NCBI GenBank assembly: GCA_945643635.1
Contig: CALZFC010000104.1
Coordinates: 30,001-94,000, forward strand
DNA from: Allodiplogaster sudhausi
Taxonomy: Eukaryota > Nematoda > Chromadorea > Rhabditida > Diplogasteridae
Direction: 5' to 3'
DNA: 64,000 nt
Position numbers and translations under genes: made by a program. Below are positions 45,024-56,403 of this stretch, piece by piece. Positions within the stretch are counted from its first letter, which is position 1. Each line of letters opens with the position of its first letter. The notes under the pieces are model-generated. The model had not been told where the DNA came from. It did no database searches and worked only from the letters and a program-made list of their open reading frames with translations.

Positions 45024-46400
45024 GATAAATTTGAATCTTTTTTGTCTTTCATTTAAAACCCATACAATATCGGGCCGGGAAAGCAAGCGAACACGGATTT
45101 CTTGCGATTCTTGTCATCCTTCTCTTTCTCCCTTTCTCCTCTCCGTGCTCTCTTTTTCCTTTCTTCTCCCTTCTTCGCTCTTCGCTGTTGGCGATAATCA
45201 GCTGAAAAGGCAAGTGTCTATATTGTTTTATATTTAACAAATCAACTCTTTTATAGTTCTTTTAATCGAATTAAGTATATAGTTCTTCTTGGAAAATAAA
45301 TTTGGCGATAACTGCTTGAATAATATTCTTTGGGTATCGAAGGGGAAACGATTGACGAACCAACCGTCCACGAAGAGCCGCAAGTAGTGAAATGAAATGA
45401 ACTTAGTTCTGCCTTGAAATCAACCAGTCTAATGTTCTTCATTGTGAATATGATTGAAAACTTTAAGTGCATTGCTAGAAACGAAATGTACATATATGCT
45501 GAATAAACTAAAGTTTTCAACCACAATGGAACAAAACAAATTTATGCTTACAATTAAGACAATGCTCAATTAGACTTTGGAAAAGTAATTAGAAATTTGT
45601 ATGTGTTACATTAGAATTTTGCAAATTAGCTTTTTTACCCTAAGTGTTATGTGTGAAAATATCCAAATTTATGATAATTAGCTATAGGTAAATTTTCTCA
45701 ACACTACAATCTTTGGCAATGGCAAATGGGACTTGCGATGTTTCGACACAAAAGCCAGCATTGCGCAAAATGTTAAATTTCGAGATCTGCATCTCGGCCC
45801 GAGGGGTCGTAGAAACCTAACCTTTAAAAAACAATAGGATCTTTCGAACCTAAGCTTGACATGTAAGAGCATGGAGGTATTGAGCCGGGCTGAGATACAG
45901 ATCTCGAAATTTAACAAACATAGGGTCCGGAGCCAAAAGGGGGTCCTGGGGGGGGACAATATATGTAGTCGACTCAGGATAGTTAGTACAAGACGAATAA
46001 AGAGGGTCAAATTTTCTTATAATAAGAGTAAAACTTGTTTATGAAATCAGTTACTACGAATCGAAGAATGAAACCAGAAAAACGATTAGAAACGTGAGAA
46101 TTAATATTAGACTAACTAATTTTTAGGTTCCAACTATTTGGAAATGTGAGACAATATGTAAATATTAGTTTATTTCTAGTATTCAAAAAACTTATCAAAC
46201 CTGTTTTCGTAAGCACTTGAACGAATCGTTTATTTCTACCAAACCAAAATTTTTATGGGTAAAGAATCCGTGAAAACATGAAAGGTCAAGTCAACTTTGA
46301 GGTTAGTAATTTTTAAATTGAACTTAGAGGAAGTACGCACTTGTCAAAATCACGAAAATAGATGGAAAATCATGAAAAAGGTGCATGGAAAGTGCATTCT
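45024..46400. other. Intergenic, no gene seen
   Basis: AT-rich. The phrase GAGATCTG(C/T)ATCTC(G/A)GCCCG near 45782 recurs in inverse orientation near 45889, giving a short fold-back. No coding support. Confidence 0.45.
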
Positions 46401-46406
46401 GAGCTG

Positions 46407-46414
46407 TATAAAAG
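46407..46414 (+). promoter_or_regulatory. TATA box (TATAAAAG)
   Basis: A good TATA match lies 69 nt upstream of the ATG of the Gln-rich repeat gene. It is consistent with a short 5' leader and strong tissue-specific expression. Confidence 0.6.
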
Positions 46415-46482
46415 AGCCCCTCGGAAGTGAAAATCATCACAGTCTCGACTTTCTTCTCCGCTCTCCAGAGAACACTCCGAAG

Positions 46483-47885
46483 ATGGCCTACGTTTCCGAA
46501 GTCAGAATCCCTTTCCCTCACCCTCTCCCTCATCTTTAATCGAAATAGTCGCTGACTAAATTTTTTAGACCCTTCAAAAAAAATCTTCCTTATTCACTTG
46601 ATTCAAAAATACAAATTTGTCTGGTCAAAACTATTTCCCAATCCATACCATCATGACTCTTTCTTTTCTCCAGCTTCATGCCGGTTATCGCCGCATGCTC
46701 CTGAGGAAATCTCGCGCCAATACGGCAACCGCCCGGCCTTCTATGACGCCCAGAACGGTAAGGATAACTTTCAGATTCAAAGCGTATTAAAAATTACAAA
46801 ATATTAATTGAATCTCTATTAGAATTTCATTTTAAGGTCTCTACTTCGATGGCAAACGCGCGTACTACTACGAAGACCCGGAGCAGCGCCAGGGCCCCGC
46901 GCAGCAGCTTCAGCAGAGTCAGGGGAACCAGTACCCGGTCCACGCGCAGCAGCTCCAGAAGGGCCAGGGGTAGCAGTATCAGGCCCCCGCTTATCTCCAG
47001 CAGGGTCTGGGATACCAGTATCAGGCACCTGCTCAGCAGCTCCAGAAGGGCCAGGGGTACAATCATCAGGCCCCCGCTTATCTCCAGCAGGGTCAGCACT
47101 ACCCAGCCCCCGTTCTCCTTCAGCAGGGTCAGGGATACCGGTATCAGGCTCCCGCTAACCAGCTGCAGAAGGGCCAGGAGTACCAGTACCAGGGTCATAT
47201 GATCCAGAAGGGCCTGGAGTACCAGTGCCAGAACCCCGCTCACCAGCTCCAGCAGGCTCAGGGTTACCAGTACCAGGCCACCGCTCATCAGCTCCAGCAG
47301 AGTCAGATGCACCCGAATCAGGCCCCCGCTTACCTCCAGCAGGGTCAGCAGTACCAGCACCAGGCTCCCGCCCACCCCGTCCAGCAGGCCCAGGGATACC
47401 AGTACCAGGCACCCGCCTACAACCTCCAGCAGGGCCAGGGTTACCAGCAGGGAGTCCCTGCTCAGCCCCAGCGCCAGGAGTATCTTGGAGAGGGCTACGG
47501 CTCTCGCTACGAGGCGCCTGAGCACATCTCTCAGCAGTACGCGAACCGACCCGCCTTCTACGACGCGGAGCGCGGTTAGATATAAATTATACAAATTTGT
47601 CATTAAAATGAAATGTAAAATAACTTAATTAAGGCCTCTACTACGACGGTAAGCGCGCTTACTACTACAAACCGCGCGAAGGCCACGCCCTCCTTCGCTC
47701 TCCTTCCGCCTCCAACGTCGCCACTGGCATCGAGCCCAAGGCGATCAACGTTCTCCGTGTCGGCAACGGCACTGAGGTACTATTTCTAAAGTGTTTGTAT
47801 CAAAACTGATAATTACTTAGTATTTTTGCAGGGCAATCTCGAGGAGATCCGCCGCGTCGTCCCCTCGGTCTACCTCGGTCGCTAG
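46483..47885 (+). pseudogene. Gln/Pro/Tyr-rich repeat protein gene with two disabling changes
   Basis: Exons are 46483-46500 (MAYVSE), 46674-46757, 46837-47574, 47634-47776 and 47832-47885. The large exon encodes about 14 imperfect repeats of the type QAPAYLQQGQGYQYQ. It is framed by two copies of a module: EEISRQYGNRPAFYDAQNG and LYFDGKRAYYYE at the start, EHISQQYANRPAFYDAERG and LYYDGKRAYYYK at the end. The C-terminus is NLEEIRRVVPSVYLGR. Such low-complexity Gln/Tyr proteins are usually structural, secreted or cuticular; the exact role is unknown. Exon 2 is 84 nt where phase needs 85, and its frame is broken between GYRR and APEE. TAG at 46971-46973 replaces a Tyr TAC in the repeat. Both could be assembly errors, since the rest of the frame is intact. 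AATAAA follows at 47940. Confidence 0.75.
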
Positions 47886-47939
47886 ACTCAGCTTCACCTC
47901 TCCATCCTTTCTCCCTCTCTACATACACCTCCTATTCAG

Positions 47940-47945
47940 AATAAA
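47940..47945 (+). terminator. AATAAA polyadenylation signal
   Basis: Located 55 nt after the stop codon of the Gln-rich repeat gene, a normal distance for a nematode 3' end. Confidence 0.7.
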
Positions 47946-48483
47946 TGCGTTGAGCTGAATGAAGTGTTGGGGTTATGAATGAACAAGGGGTTGGGGAAGT
48001 GATTATGAAAAGTCTCAAGGAAGTTCGTGGGAGCATGCAGTCAACCGAATAAAGAAATCAGTATAGCTAAAGTATACTAGTATATTAGAAAAGTAAAAAG
48101 TTCGATCGCAGAATGAAATCAAACGAAACTGGAAATTTATTTATTTAATTTCTTTATCGACATCAAATTAATTTAGATAACGATACTTGAACAGCCATGA
48201 AATAATAAGTAACAGAAAGTAAGAAGGGCCGATGTAAAAGGTTGATAAAATGATGTTGAATAATACGACAAACTGTAGGAGGTAACTATAGATATGTAGA
48301 GAAGGGAAGAGCAGCCACTGTACCCACCCCTTCCAAGGGGACTTGTGATTTTTCTACTTTTATTCGACTCGGGTCGCAAGCTAATTGTAAGCAGACGACA
48401 TCGGAAAGCAGGGAAAAGGTTTCTCTGCTTTTATTAGATCTTGAAAAGTATGTGCGTTATGCTAATTCGTACTATGCAAATTT

Positions 48484-48781
48484 ATGCAAAGTTTTCCGGC
48501 TGGTAGTATCTCTCTCTCTCTCATGATCGCTCTCTTTCACTGTCTCTCTCACTGTCTCTCTCTCACAGTCTCTCTCTCTCACCGTCGCTCTCTTTCACTG
48601 TCTCCCTCTCACTGTTTCTCTCTCGCTGTCTCTCTCTCTCATTGTCTCTCTCTCGCACTCTGTCTACATATTTCAAATTTCAGCTGTCGACGCAATGTGC
48701 GCCAAGCGCTGTTGTGCCGACGAAAAGAAGATGCTTGGACCCCTTTTACGAGGCGCGCAACAACTAAAATGGAATTTATGA
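48484..48781 (+). CDS. Possible 38-residue cysteine-containing small protein
   Basis: Exon 48484-48502 (ATG, MQSFPA) ends GGCTG|GTAGTA. A CT-rich intron ends in AAATTTCAG, and exon 48684-48781 follows in matching phase 1. The product is MQSFPAAVDAMCAKRCCADE then KKMLGPLLRGAQQLKWNL. It has a CxxxCC cluster and no signal peptide or known family. Splice sites and phase agree, but the short length makes chance likely. Confidence 0.3.
48510..48665. repeat. CT-rich minisatellite
   Basis: Repeats of 18-20 bp of the form TCTCTCTCACTGTCTCTCTC with CACAG, CACCG and CGCTG variants. They form most of the intron of the small candidate gene. Confidence 0.9.
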
Positions 48782-48835
48782 GCATTTAATTCAATAATTA
48801 TTAAGATGCCGTTAATTACAATATCTTAAGGTACG

Positions 48836-50597
48836 TTAAATGTTTATAAATAGCATACGGATTATATCGCCGACTGACAATAAGATTCTTTTTCTGAGGG
48901 TCGGAATGAAGAGAGCAGCAACAAGTGGATTCGTGAAGGTGCCCAGGGAAAGAAGAAGTTGGGTAGTCGTTGAAAGCCAATCAGGCATCTTGATATCTGC
49001 TGATAAGTTAGCGGGTAGCAAGGAAAAGTTTGCTTTACTTTTAATAACTGAAAGTAATTAGACTTTTAATGCCGTGTCTCTTTTTGAGGCATAATGCAAT
49101 TTGCAAGGTTTCTAACCATAGAATAAAAGCATCATGAATAAGATGATGGAGCCGAAAGAGAGGCACTCGCAAGCAGATTGCACGAGGAGCCCAAGGGAGA
49201 CGTGCACTTGACTGCGACGTTCCATCGACCATTTCACTGGTTTCAAATTCTATTTTGCTTATCTCTAAATGTTCTTTCCAGCACTACCAATAACTGGGAC
49301 TCTGGCACTTACTTTAACATGTATCAAATGGTTTTACCACTGGTCAGGCTTGACGATTCCAAATCGATTAAAAAATAATCTTTGAAAATATAGCTCACCG
49401 TTGTTCAACCGGCGGTTATGATGGAGAACAAACAGGAAGACTGCAATATTTAGCGCACACTTGGCGAGAATAAGAAGAAGCAAGTAACCGTACATTAGCT
49501 GTTAATTTAGTCTTTTTAAGGAATTATAATGACTTTTGTCAAAGACAAAAAATGGCTAAAAGCGGTGTGGCCAACGTTTTGATTTTGATAAGAAGCAGAG
49601 CAAAACTAACAACTTGCGAAAGTTCATCCTCAAAGTCGATAAACATTGGACACTCTGCGTTGGCGTGAATTCCGCCAAAGAGAAAAGCAACGGGGAAGTA
49701 GACGAACTGCAAAATGTACATATTCTATATACTTAACTTTGTGTATAAGAACCACATACGAATGCATTAGAAATAGGTAGACACAAACCCTCGGGGTTGA
49801 GAAGACAACTGTTAGAATCACAAGTTCTTGCATATCAAATTTCTTATGCAGTACAATTACAGCATAGCGGACTACCGCAATTGCCTAAAAGCAGTATATT
49901 TTTTATCTTGATTTGAAGTATTTCTAACAGAATTGTTTTATAAGTAGTTTGTTTTATTCTCTTGCAGCATGAATGTCTCTCCAAGAGTGGTCACATCATA
50001 TCACCCTTGATGCAAATAAATAAATAAAGAACATTCGTCGGGAGTTCATCAAATGACGATATTATAAGGGATAAATTAAATTTAAAATGCAGCATGCTGA
50101 CACAAGAAACTGCGACAACATTATTAGCTGCGGCTTGAACAGAATGTTTGATGAGAGAGCAGAGGAGGACGGAGAAGTGGAAGGAGGGCAGAGAGAAGAG
50201 AAACAACTGGGCGATGTTGAACAGCAACATCGGCAGGGTCAGCAGGAAACCCGCGTATGTCAAATAGACGACGGTTACCTTAAAGTCATTTCAATTTATC
50301 ATAATGCGCAATGCAAAGCAAAGAAAAACACAAAAAAAATCAAATGAGAAGTCTAGTTCTCAGAATGATTTCCAAATGAAAACATTTATGTCTCAATTTA
50401 ATTGACGTCCATCAACACTGTTCTTCATCCAAGTTCCTCACCCTATATCTTTTCAGCAACACCGGCTCTCTGTAGATTATTAGGCTAATTACGAAAACAG
50501 CGATGAGTCCCATAGATTTCGAGGCGACATTTCGAACGGCGGCATAAAACATGTGAGCATTTAGTGAAAAGGCGTCGTTCAGTGAAACAGCCGGCAT
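48836..50597 (-). CDS. Seven-transmembrane (serpentine) receptor, paralogue
   Basis: Seven minus-strand exons are 50597-50442, 50278-50102, 49884-49789, 49706-49611, 49498-49399, 49236-49117 and 48996-48836, giving 301 residues. Exons 2-4 have exactly the same lengths (177, 96, 96) and all phases agree with the receptor at 27425-29958. Conserved stretches include VVYLTYAGFLLTLPMLLFNI, NNVVAVSCAIAVVRYAVIVL, AECPMFIDFEDELSQV, VSLGLLVQSACECLSFGSII and FTNPLVAALFIPTLRKR. Helices and topology are as for a nematode chemoreceptor. No stops or frameshifts are seen, and every junction is GT-AG. The two genes are about 19 kb apart on opposite strands, so a dispersed or inverted duplication produced them. 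The ligand and the named subfamily are not determined. Confidence 0.87.
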
Positions 50598-51816
50598 CTT
50601 AAAACGTACATTTAAAGAATATTTTATATTATATACCTTACCTTTAACAGAGAAATTACTATGCAATATCTCAAGAATCTACTGGTGAAACTTGGCAGAG
50701 AGCTTCCATAAACACCAATGGGATTGCCCGATGCATTTGGAAAGGCACATAAGGCAGAGAATGTCCATTCCAGAGCGTGTCAGTGATTAAACTTTTAGCA
50801 CTTCGCGAGACGTCAAACTATCACGCGGAACCAGGATGAAGCAAATCAGCGCGTATTCGCTAAGCACTTTAGCGAGTTCGCCTCGACCAGAAAAGGCGCG
50901 TTTCAGACTATTGCAAAAGCTTCGAGTAATCATATTTTAGAACCCCTTAATATATTTATCCTTCGTCCTCGTTGGGATTCAACTCCTACATAGAAACATC
51001 ATTGAAATTCGAAGAGAAAATGCTGTCCTGTTACGTACATAGAATCAAGAGTTCATTGATTTTGAATACCAGCTCAAAATCCCCTTACTCTCTTCGCATC
51101 ATTCACAAATAAATATGCTTCTTGTAACCCTTCGATCTTACATTTTATATGTGAATGGACGAACCGACTGAATTGTTTCTCAAGAAGATCATTCGTGTGG
51201 GAGCTGTTTCACTGATAACTACATAGCTCATTCTTGTAAAGTTCACTAGCAAATGTCATGAACTCTCTTGGATTCAGACGCGAAATTCTTTTTGATTAAG
51301 TAGCTAATATCCATGGCGAAAATTTTTCTGGGAAAAATGTGTAGTGTAGAGAAAGGTACAACCTCTCGACCTGGTTTTCTGTGCCCTCTCGACCTGGTTT
51401 TCTGTGTCCTCACGACCTGGTTTTCTATGCCTGCGAGAACACGTAGTGTGTAACCAACTTGATTCAATTAATATTTACACATATTTGAGTACGCAATTGT
51501 TCATATGTACATTTTGTATTTTTTTCATCGAAGATCATTGGACAGTTCTTTCTGGTTGCACTCTTTATCAAATGCATATATCCATTTGCGCCAGTTGTTC
51601 GCGTAAAATAAACGGTGATTCTTTTAATACCCCTGGGCGATTCTTTTTGAAAGGTACACACTTTAAATTTGCAACATCTAGAAGAGACATTTAAAAATGT
51701 TTAGAAATGTAACATACATTGCTCCACTGAGTCTCTTTCAATGTTAGAATCATTCAAATGGGCTTCAATAATGAAATTGCAGAAAGGTATTGTCAAAAAC
51801 AATGGAGATATTTAAA

Positions 51817-51858
<42 letters not shown>

Positions 51859-52290
51859 GTTTGAAAAGATTTAGGCAAGAATAAGTAATAAAAAATGTCA
51901 CAATTACAACTAGGGATTCGGGCTTACAGTTAATGACTGGCATTGCAAGATGGGATAGTCCGGGTTGCACGATGGCTCTGCGTACGTATCAACTCTTCAT
52001 TTCTGCTTGGCGGCCTTTCCTTCACAAAGTATGCAAAATTCCTTAAAAAAACAGTTTTCTCAAAATAATGACTCGCATTCATTCCATCTACTCCATAGAG
52101 TGCAATAGAAGAGTGAGGTAAATTGAGCTGAAGAAATGTTTATTATCATGCACATTTTGCCGTAGTGGAGGGCGCTTATCAAATACATGATCAATGTGAA
52201 GGCAAAATGGAGAAATAGAAGAGGGATAATGGAGAACGAGAGGAGGGAGACAGAGAGTGAGAAAGAGAGGGCAGTGCACAATTGCTAACT
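50598..52290. other. No gene seen; short repeats
   Basis: 51361-51430 holds three 22-bp copies of TCTCGACCTGGTTTTCTGTG type. 51820-51855 is a (TA)n microsatellite. Otherwise AT-rich with no supported exon. Confidence 0.6.
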
Positions 52291-52294
52291 GCCT

Positions 52295-52765
52295 CTTTGA
52301 TGGTTGGCCAACTGACCGAGCTCTCCGCTCTTGCTGACCTGGAACGACTTTCTTCTGCGTACACGAGACTTCCAGAAGATGTGACGCCTCGCTTCGCAGT
52401 TCTGAATCTACTCCACCGACCTGCCGTCTGTCGCAGTACTAAAATAACCATACGAATCTTTGCTATTCCTGACTTCGCTCCCGTATATTTCTTGAAGAAC
52501 ACGCAGACGAGTTGTAAGTAGCATTTCTCTTCTCTTTATAAAACTTTTTAATCACACTCAGATCCTCTGCTGAAAACGTTGAGAACCAAACAGAATTCAG
52601 TTCGCTTGTCCATGTCCAAACTCCCGAGAAACACGACGAAGTTCTCCTTGACGACGCGATTCGTGCGTTCCTTCAAGCAGTTCGTCCTCGCATCCTCGAG
52701 TATGGAATCGAACTCTTGGCGGATGACGTCATTGGAGAAGTCGTCAGCTTTCTTCTCATTAATAT
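52295..52765 (-). CDS. Candidate exons of an unknown gene
   Basis: On the minus strand 52752 to about 52560 is open with protein-like content: ADDFSNDVIRQEFDSILED, NRVVKENFVVFLGSLDMDK and TEFCLVLNVFSRGSE. A second block at about 52520-52390 reads TRLRVLQEIYGSEVRNSKD then SYGYFSTATDGRSVE-stop. Another frame through 52450-52295 is also open. The splice junction between blocks is not obvious and no family was recognised, so extent and product are uncertain. Confidence 0.3.
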
Positions 52766-52855
52766 GAGCCTGGTGTGTTTATATGTACATACACATATTA
52801 TATTGTTTATATGTATGTATGTATGTACATATGTATGTACAGTCCCGCCCAGGAT

Positions 52856-53143
52856 CTTGGTACCAAGGACGCGTCCGACGAGTCGGACGCGTCCAAATGC
52901 ATCCTCGTTATTGTTCTAGGAAAAACTAAAATATTTTAAATGGTACATTAGGTTGCTTATAGAGAGCGGGTGCTACTATTAAAAAATCGATAATTTCTAA
53001 TCATTTGATAAGGAGTTATCAGTTTTTGCATATAAAAAATTTAATTTCAAATATTTTTAAACGAAATTTCTCCTGTACCATTATTTTGTCTCTACACACA
53101 TCCCCAAATAATAAAATTAAAGATTGTATCATTGATAACGGAA
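52856..53143. other. Extra segment in left palindrome arm
   Basis: This is absent from the right arm, where CGATTTC joins CGGGACTGT directly (about 59168-59180). It contains a perfect 13-bp inverted repeat, GGACGCGTCCGAC at 52867-52879 and GTCGGACGCGTCC at 52882-52894, with a 2-nt centre, then AT-rich sequence. It could be an insertion on the left or a deletion on the right. No transposon ends are recognised. Confidence 0.6.
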
Positions 53144-54496
53144 ATCGATAAATGAGAACTTATCACGCATGTTCATATGATGTAAAGATTCGCCTTACGA
53201 TTCTGAATCTAATTATGTAATCAGTTTTCAAAATAAAGTGCCGGTTAACAATATGTTTTTGATTGTGTGTACTTTGCAAGACTTTCTTCAGAAAGAACAT
53301 GGGCAGGGAGGCCAAGCAGGCCGAGGGGGCGGGGCCTAACCCTTTTTTTCTCTGCCTGTGCTATTTCGATACCTCAAACTTGGGTAATTAAGAGAGCCTC
53401 TCCGTATGCCTCCAGTAGGGCCTGCCCCAGATCCAGATGTTGGAGTTCGAGTGTGAAAACATATTCCGGCATGGCACTGGGCCCCAGTAACAAGATTAAA
53501 TGGCAAAATTTTTTTTTCAAAAAATATTCTTGCGTGAACAGGTAAAAGTATGGATAATTTAAGAATTGACGTATCTCGCTTCAAACTCAATATTTTTAAA
53601 TTTTCATTTTTTTATTAGCATTCCCATTGAATTCTAAACAAACGACCTTTAGACGTCATTCGAAAAATATTTCATTTTCATATCGAAAAATTATTTTAAA
53701 TATTTCAATTTGACCGTTGAATACCTTATACTCAAAACGTTTTGGGTGCTATATCTCAAATTGTAGAGCGTTAAAAACTGTATAACATATCTTCTTTTCG
53801 TTTAGCCTGGATGTCCCCTAAGCTGTCAAAAATAGACTCAAATAGGGGCACCTCGGAGATGAACGATTCAAGGGATGCGGGAAGAACGGGTTAAATTCTT
53901 GTTGTAACATAAAATGAACCACTTCATTCGATTCAGCGCGTTTTTCTTTTCATAAAACCTATATTTCAAAATTCCATGACTATCGTTTTCCATGAAAAAA
54001 ACGCATTTTGCGATTTTTCTACCATAGACAGAAAATGACCTAAAACTATTCGAATCGCTATATTTTCAACAATTTCAAAGACTACAGAATGTGAATTGTA
54101 CTATTCTGTACGCGACAAAATTCTCTACAAAATATCTCCTTTACATCTGGATACAGTGTCCCCACGAATCACAGTATCGATTTTCCAATGGCCGTCGCGT
54201 CAAAACTGACTGCTTCTCATTTTGCAACTTTTCGTGCAATACGAATATTTCCTACTCATCCAATACATCATTCTGCTCCACACAGCACACTGAGTGTGGA
54301 AAAAATGTTTATTTTCCAGATTTCCCGTGTTTGGTTTCATGAATTTACAAAAATTTTGTCTAAATAGGTTATTTTACTGGTTAGTAATTCAACATTTTGT
54401 TTTTTTCGAAAGCTTTAATGCCGCAAGTAATAATTTTATTTCATCAACGTTTGATAACAAAAGAAATAGCAGGAAACGTGGAATCTCGACTTTTTC

Positions 54497-54904
54497 TTAG
54501 ACCTGCATGAGTTCGAAAGAGTCCTGAAAACGATTAACTGGGACATTAATATGAATGATATGTACTAGCAGCAATAAGGATAAGCAATATGGAGTAATAC
54601 GATTATTATTGTAACCCACACTCCGCTTCTGTGCCTTGCAGGTCTTATAGACGTAGTAGAAGACGAGGAGGATGATGACGAGAACGGCGACAATGACGAA
54701 AAGAGTCACAGACATTCCGTGATGCTCGACTGAAGGAAGAAAACAATCAGTGCCGTAACCAATGTCGTATAACTATTTTAAGAAAAAAAAACTGTTCTGC
54801 TGACCTGGAGTGCACATCACACCAGAAAAGCCATCAGCGCAAACGCAGGTGAACTCAAACTCCGAGACCCTCTTGCACGTCGTGTTAGGGGGGCAATCGC
54901 ACAT
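54497..54904 (-). CDS. Small EGF-like single-pass membrane protein, left copy
   Basis: Mirror copy of the gene at 57379-57786, with exons 54904-54805, 54729-54620 and 54523-54497 (78 residues). The only coding difference noticed is a silent ACT/ACA Thr codon near the start of the transmembrane helix. The 5' AT-rich sequence and the 3' AATAAA (54440-54435, minus strand) are mirrored as well, so both copies could be expressed. Confidence 0.72.
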
Positions 54905-55311
54905 TTTGAAAACTCTAAACTTGCACGAAAACCTTGATAACTATAACCGTTGAAAGACAGCTTTTATTACAATGCGATCCATTATATAAAGCCAAACATC
55001 ACGGATGGATAATTCTCTAACAGTAATCTTTATGTTCGGGCTGTCAGACGCTATGTCATATACGTACATATATGATCTTGTGAAGTGGTGCTGAATATAC
55101 TTTAAAATGCACATATAATAACTCATTAAACCATTTTATCTTTCTTTCTTAAAACTTGTTCTAACCACACTCTCCAATACACTTTAAAAAAAGTAATATA
55201 GTATGGAAATAGAAATTCAGTACCAACAGTCACTTATCGTTAGTCATACAATTTTAAGCTGACAAATGGCGAACTAAAAACATGTTTGATTATCGCAGAT
55301 CAGAAGCTTTG

Positions 55312-55852
55312 TTAGAATAATTCATCTTCAAAATGTGTTCTATGGGTTGTTACCGATGGGTTCTCCACGTCTTCGGCGAATTCGGTTTGGCTGTGCGCTA
55401 TTACTCTATTCTCAGCTGTGATGTCGAACTGCGGGTCAGTTTCGAATTCTTCCTCTTCGTCACCTTCCTGCGAGAAAAGCTCATGGAGCACCGCATCTGT
55501 TTCTTCAGATTCAATCGGAATTGGTGGGTTCTGTAAGCAAAATGCTTGATCAATGCAACCATCAAATATTCTTCCTAACTTTCTTTTGTTGCTGAGCGAG
55601 GCGTGAGAAGATGGAAGCAATTTGGCGATAATTTAAAAGTTCATGTGGTGCGAACAACAGCTTGTCTTGGCCATCCACTGCGTTTCTCATGCGTTGTTCT
55701 GACGCGCGAGGGTCAATTTTTACTTTAGAGCGCCACCCTTCATAGAAAATCTTCTTTATAAATTCCTTTGAGCGTTCGGGAAGTCGCTCCCCTTTCTTGC
55801 GGTCACGATGGGCCCATCCTTCCTTGGTTTTCTTTCCGTTCTCTGTATTCTC
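55312..55852 (-). pseudogene. Inverted copy of zinc-finger gene exons 2-3 (5' part missing)
   Basis: 55852-55580 and 55530-55312 are the mirror images of exons 2 and 3 of the gene at 55936-56971, including the 49-nt intron. The mirrored region stops at 55864, so the zinc-finger exon is absent from this copy. A Ser in RASEQ versus Ala in RAAEQ is one visible difference. It could only be transcribed as a truncated gene or as antisense to its partner. Confidence 0.75.
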
Positions 55853-55935
55853 CTAAGGCAAAGAGTTTGCGTACTCAGGCGTATGGGGATCGGCACTCTC
55901 GCATCGGGTCTGGAAAAGTTGTTCTGTATTCCACA

Positions 55936-56360
55936 ATGACTTCGAATGTCGCGATTTCATCCACTCGGAGGAGCGGAGGCAAACTCAGCAACATGATCGA
56001 CTTCTGGTCGATACCTGGAAGGCGCATGCGTTCGGAAGAAAGCACAACCAGTGCCCCACCTCTTGATTCGACTGAAAGCTACTGTGCTGCAGAAGACTCC
56101 GACATATGCACCCTTGAGACCCATCTGTTTCGGTGTCCCGAAGAGGCATGTACGTCTGAATTTCTCAGCTCGAGCCAACTTGCAAGACATCTTCTCATTG
56201 GCAAGCATAACTACATCCCGGAGCGCTTCACTTTACGAGACATTTCCTTACAGTATTATACCTGTGCACTAGAAGGTGTTCAGGAGAAACGTGCCTACCC
56301 TGAGGTGCAGGCTGCAGTTGCATCACTGGAGGTTTGATTAATTATATTGTTAATTACCTG

Positions 56361-56403
<43 letters not shown>

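Noticed and set aside
46827..47603. 258-residue minus-strand Leu-rich frame opposite the Gln-rich gene
   Set aside because: It is the antisense shadow of CAG/CTG-type codons in the repeat exon; the plus strand has splice sites, a TATA box and a polyadenylation signal.
55768..55935. Upstream 56 codons as the N-terminus of the zinc-finger protein
   Set aside because: Most of this part is the reverse of exon 2 carried in the palindrome arm, so the open frame there is fortuitous.
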